Source: an uncultured Hungatella sp.
GTDB taxonomy: Bacteria; Bacillota; Clostridia; Lachnospirales; Lachnospiraceae
Reading direction: 5' to 3'
Length of the DNA: 64,000 nucleotides
Assembly: GCA_910585435.1 (NCBI GenBank)
Contig: CAJUEJ010000009.1
Coordinates: 96,679-160,678 of the forward strand
In this document: one piece after another, positions 62,074 through 64,000 of the stretch
How the letters are laid out: each line of letters opens with the position of its first letter
Numbering within the stretch: position 1 is the first letter of the stretch
The notes under the pieces: generated by a model
The model's input: the letters and a program-made list of their open reading frames with translations, nothing else
Database searches by the model: none
What the model was told of the DNA's origin: nothing
Program-made: the position numbers and the translations under genes

Positions 62074-62102
62074 TTGATTTTCTGATAAAAATACGTTAAA
62101 AT
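62074..62102 (+). promoter_or_regulatory. Promoter of queF
   Basis: TTGATT, 17 nt, TAAAAT, at the end of the transposase remnant, so queF is transcribed separately. Confidence 0.5.
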
Positions 62103-62155
62103 AAAAGAAAAATTTTAAAAATGTATATTTTTTGCTTATATAGAAGGAGTGTATT

Positions 62156-62653
62156 ATGGGTACAAGGAAAAAAGAAGAACTTAGCGGAATAACTCTTTTA
62201 GGAAATCAAAAAACAGTATATCGTTCTAATTATGCACCAGAAGTTTTAGAAACATTTCCTAATAAACATACAGAAAATGATTATTTTGTAAAATTTAATT
62301 GCCCTGAATTTACTAGTCTTTGTCCTATGACAGGTCAGCCAGATTTTGCAACTATATATATTTCCTATGTACCAAATAAAATCATGGTAGAAAGTAAATC
62401 TTTAAAACTTTATCTTTTCAGCTTTAGAAATCATGGAGATTTTCATGAAGATTGTGTCAATATTATAATGAAAGACCTTATCCGCCTTATGGATCCTAAA
62501 TATATCGAAGTATGGGGTAAATTTACTCCAAGGGGAGGTATTTCAATAGACCCATATTGTAATTATGGAAAAGAAGGAACTCCTTGGAAAGATATTGCAT
62601 TTATGCGTTTAAGCCAGCATGACCTTTATCCTGAAAAAGTTGATAATCGTTAA
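62156..62653 (+). CDS. queF: preQ0 reductase QueF
   Basis: 165 residues, the short unimodular form. The nucleophilic Cys is in FTSLCPMTGQPDFATIYISY and the NADPH motif is ESKSLKLYLFSFRNHGDFHEDCVN. It reduces preQ0 to preQ1. A GAAGGAGTGTATT RBS precedes ATG. It completes the pathway with queD/E/C on the other side of an IS remnant. Confidence 0.95.
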   Translation: MGTRKKEELSGITLLGNQKTVYRSNYAPEVLETFPNKHTENDYFVKFNCPEFTSLCPMTGQPDFATIYISYVPNKIMVESKSLKLYLFSFRNHGDFHEDCVNIIMKDLIRLMDPKYIEVWGKFTPRGGISIDPYCNYGKEGTPWKDIAFMRLSQHDLYPEKVDNR

Positions 62654-62874
62654 ATAAAGATTTTAAAAAGATGTCAAATTTTTGTTCAGGCTGTCAAAGA
62701 ACCCCTAGAGCGTGTCGCAGCAGGCCCCCCTGGCGCGACCTTCCGGAACGGTATGGTCCATGGGAAACGGTTTACAGCCGTTTCCAAAAATGGATCGAAA
62801 TGGTATCCTTGATAATATTTTCTGCGTTTTGAGCCTTAATGCAGAACTGGAGGAACTTTCTATCCCCTTTTTCA

Positions 62875-63148
62875 TCCCTATCTTTATCCTGACAAACTGA
62901 CCGGTTCCAACCAACGTAATCTTTGGATTGGTACACGGCCCTCTTTGTGCCACAATCTGAATCTGTACTCCGACATCAACAAAATCAGGTGCCCAATCAG
63001 CCAGGCATCTGAATATATCAAGCACACACCTGGAAACCGCCTGGACAATTTCCGGCGCGCCATCAGCTATCCCCTGGGCTATTTTTTCGGCCAAAACAAT
63101 AGCCGTAGTCCAAATATCATCCGCACAACTGAAAAGAGCCGTAACCAA
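62875..63148 (-). pseudogene. Possible phage tail tape-measure fragment
   Basis: The minus frame LAEKIAQGIADGAPEIVQAV and following CLADWAPDFVDVGVQI resembles the helical repeats at the end of tape-measure proteins. No start or full gene. The stretch 62660-62870 shows nothing else identifiable. Confidence 0.3.
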
Positions 63149-63159
63149 GGAGGTTATCA

Positions 63160-63520
63160 GGCTTGCTTTAAAAATGTATTTAAAAGATTACGAATAGCAA
63201 GTCAATTGACCTAAGCCGATATGGCACGAAAATTAGGAATAGCTAAAAGTACAATTAGTATGTACGAAAATGGCAATAGAGAACCTGACTTTGAGACTCT
63301 TGAAAAAATAGCTGATTTTTTCAATGTCGATACAGATTATCTATTGGGAAGAACAGAAAAAACTCTATCTTACCGGAAACCATTGGCCACTATTATCTCA
63401 ACAACGAAACCCGTGAGATTGCTCAGGAAGTTTTTGAATTCTCGGATCCCAAAGAGAAAATTGCGAGATATTATGGATATTATTGAAGCACGCCATTTAG
63501 ATATTGAAAGAAAAATGTGA
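63160..63520 (+). pseudogene. XRE-family repressor with premature stop and frameshifts
   Basis: FKRLRIASQLT, a TAA in place of a Gln codon, then ADMARKLGIAKSTISMYENGNREPDFETLEKIADFFNVDTDYLLGR: a clear HTH_3 domain. After it the frame shifts (ETIGHYYLNNETREIAQEVFE in another frame) and shifts again before the end. A dead phage or element repressor, near the tRNA-Gly. Confidence 0.7.
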
Positions 63521-63660
63521 AAACCGCCCCTGCGCCAGCAGGAACGGTTCTTACATAGATTCTATACCTGGACAATGTGCCAGAATATCGTGTGATATTC
63601 ATGTAATACTTTACAGTTTTAGCAGTAATTATAATTATCTATGTGATTAGGCATATAACA

Positions 63661-63712
63661 CAAAAACCATTGATATTACAGGCTTTTTCCAAAGAATGCT
63701 GTAATACCAATG
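63661..63712 (-). terminator. Terminator after tRNA-Gly
   Basis: CATTGGTATTACAG and CTGTAATATCAATG (14 bp with one G-T) are followed by GTTTTTG on the minus strand, 13 nt past the tRNA. Confidence 0.75.
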
Positions 63713-63724
63713 GCAAATAAAAAA

Positions 63725-63797
63725 AGCGCGAGACGGAACTCGAACCCGCGGCCTCGACCTTGGCAAGGTCGCGCTCCACCAACTGAGCCACTCGCGC
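63725..63797 (-). tRNA. tRNA-Gly (GCC)
   Basis: GCGCGAG/CTCGCGC acceptor stem, D-arm with GG, anticodon loop CTTGCCAA with GCC, T-loop TTCGAGT. CCA is not encoded. It lies about 128 nt behind the 23S rRNA and may be made from the rRNA transcript. Confidence 0.93.
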
Positions 63798-63924
63798 TTA
63801 TCTTCTTTCTCTCTTTACTTCTATTCTTCCACACATACCCTCAAAACCACATACTGTACTATATCTTCCCTTTCCATCCTCTTCCTTCTGACTCCGCTCT
63901 CTTTCCCTCTTCCCCTTCCTCTGG

Positions 63925-64000
63925 TTAAGCCCTCGACCGATTAGTTACAGTCAGCTCCATACATTACTGTACTTCCACCTCTGCCCTATCTACCTCGTCG
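63925..64000 (-). rRNA. 23S ribosomal RNA, 3' end (continues past the window)
   Basis: The minus strand ends GGAGCTGACTGTAACTAATC followed by GGTCGAGGGCTTAA, the conserved 3' end of 23S. No 5S gene lies between it and the tRNA-Gly; the spacer is purine-rich on the minus strand. Confidence 0.88.

Noticed and set aside
58625..63520. One XRE gene split by insertion of the que island
   Set aside because: The left fragment belongs to a different repressor subgroup from the right one, whose own N-terminus (FKRLRIASQLT) is still present next to it.

Overview
The window reads as a chromosomal segment of a Lachnospiraceae-type member of the Clostridia (Bacillota). The basis is a LoaP-controlled surface-glycan locus, an aspS-gatCAB operon behind a T-box, a Clostridia-style holin-like type I toxin, a PadR/HAAS-domain operon, ATPase/PD-(D/E)XK genes of a kind common in gut Clostridia, and a 23S rRNA 3' end plus tRNA-Gly at the right edge. 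Species cannot be assigned from sequence alone.

Layout. (1) 1-3190, minus: a metallo-beta-lactamase-fold protein and a trypsin-like protease with a helical-repeat tail, cut by the left edge; they resemble the effector pair of a type I AVAST defence system. (2) 3250-7450: ATPase/PD-(D/E)XK protein, YitT-type membrane protein, a second ATPase/nuclease remnant and a tyrosine recombinase. (3) About 9.2-39.2 kb, all minus: a large surface-glycan locus read from pglF (39.2 kb) through loaP towards 9.2 kb. It holds a PglF/PglE/PglD/PglC-type set for a 4-amino sugar and its transfer to lipid, a PseB/PseC-type set with a cytidylyltransferase, two NeuB-family nonulosonate synthases, a flippase, a polymerase and glycosyltransferases. 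Inside it is an unusual acyl module: ACP, acyl-adenylating ligase, thioesterase, LuxE-like and LuxC-like proteins, an LDH/MDH-family dehydrogenase, thiolase, 3-hydroxyacyl-CoA dehydrogenase and an LpxD-like acyltransferase. The likely sense is a sugar (possibly nonulosonate) carrying a purpose-made acyl group. Several peripheral genes are broken (GT2 at a G7 tract, membrane acyltransferase, YhcH cut near an IS200-like element). (4) 39.4-39.9 kb: an orphan promoter-to-hairpin unit with no convincing ORF. (5) 40.2-46.3 kb: a membrane-protein trio, an SPFH/slipin gene preceded by a structured RNA and a circularly permuted tRNA-like sequence, and two divergent WYL regulators.

(6) 46.4-49.9 kb: phosphoribosyltransferase, glycoside hydrolase and secreted 3D-domain protein. 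(7) 50.0-55.0 kb: aspS-gatC-gatA-gatB behind a T-box with an apparent Asn specifier, i.e. Asn-tRNA made by transamidation. (8) mntP and a padR/HAAS operon. (9) 58.1-62.7 kb: a type I toxin-antitoxin locus and an AT-rich queuosine island (queD-queE-folE-queC behind a preQ1-I riboswitch, plus queF), flanked by broken regulators and transposase or phage scars. (10) tRNA-Gly(GCC) and the 23S rRNA 3' end.

Most notable: the permuted tRNA-like element upstream of slipin, whose two ends would both lie in the anticodon loop, and the LuxCDE-like/ACP module within a nonulosonate glycan locus.
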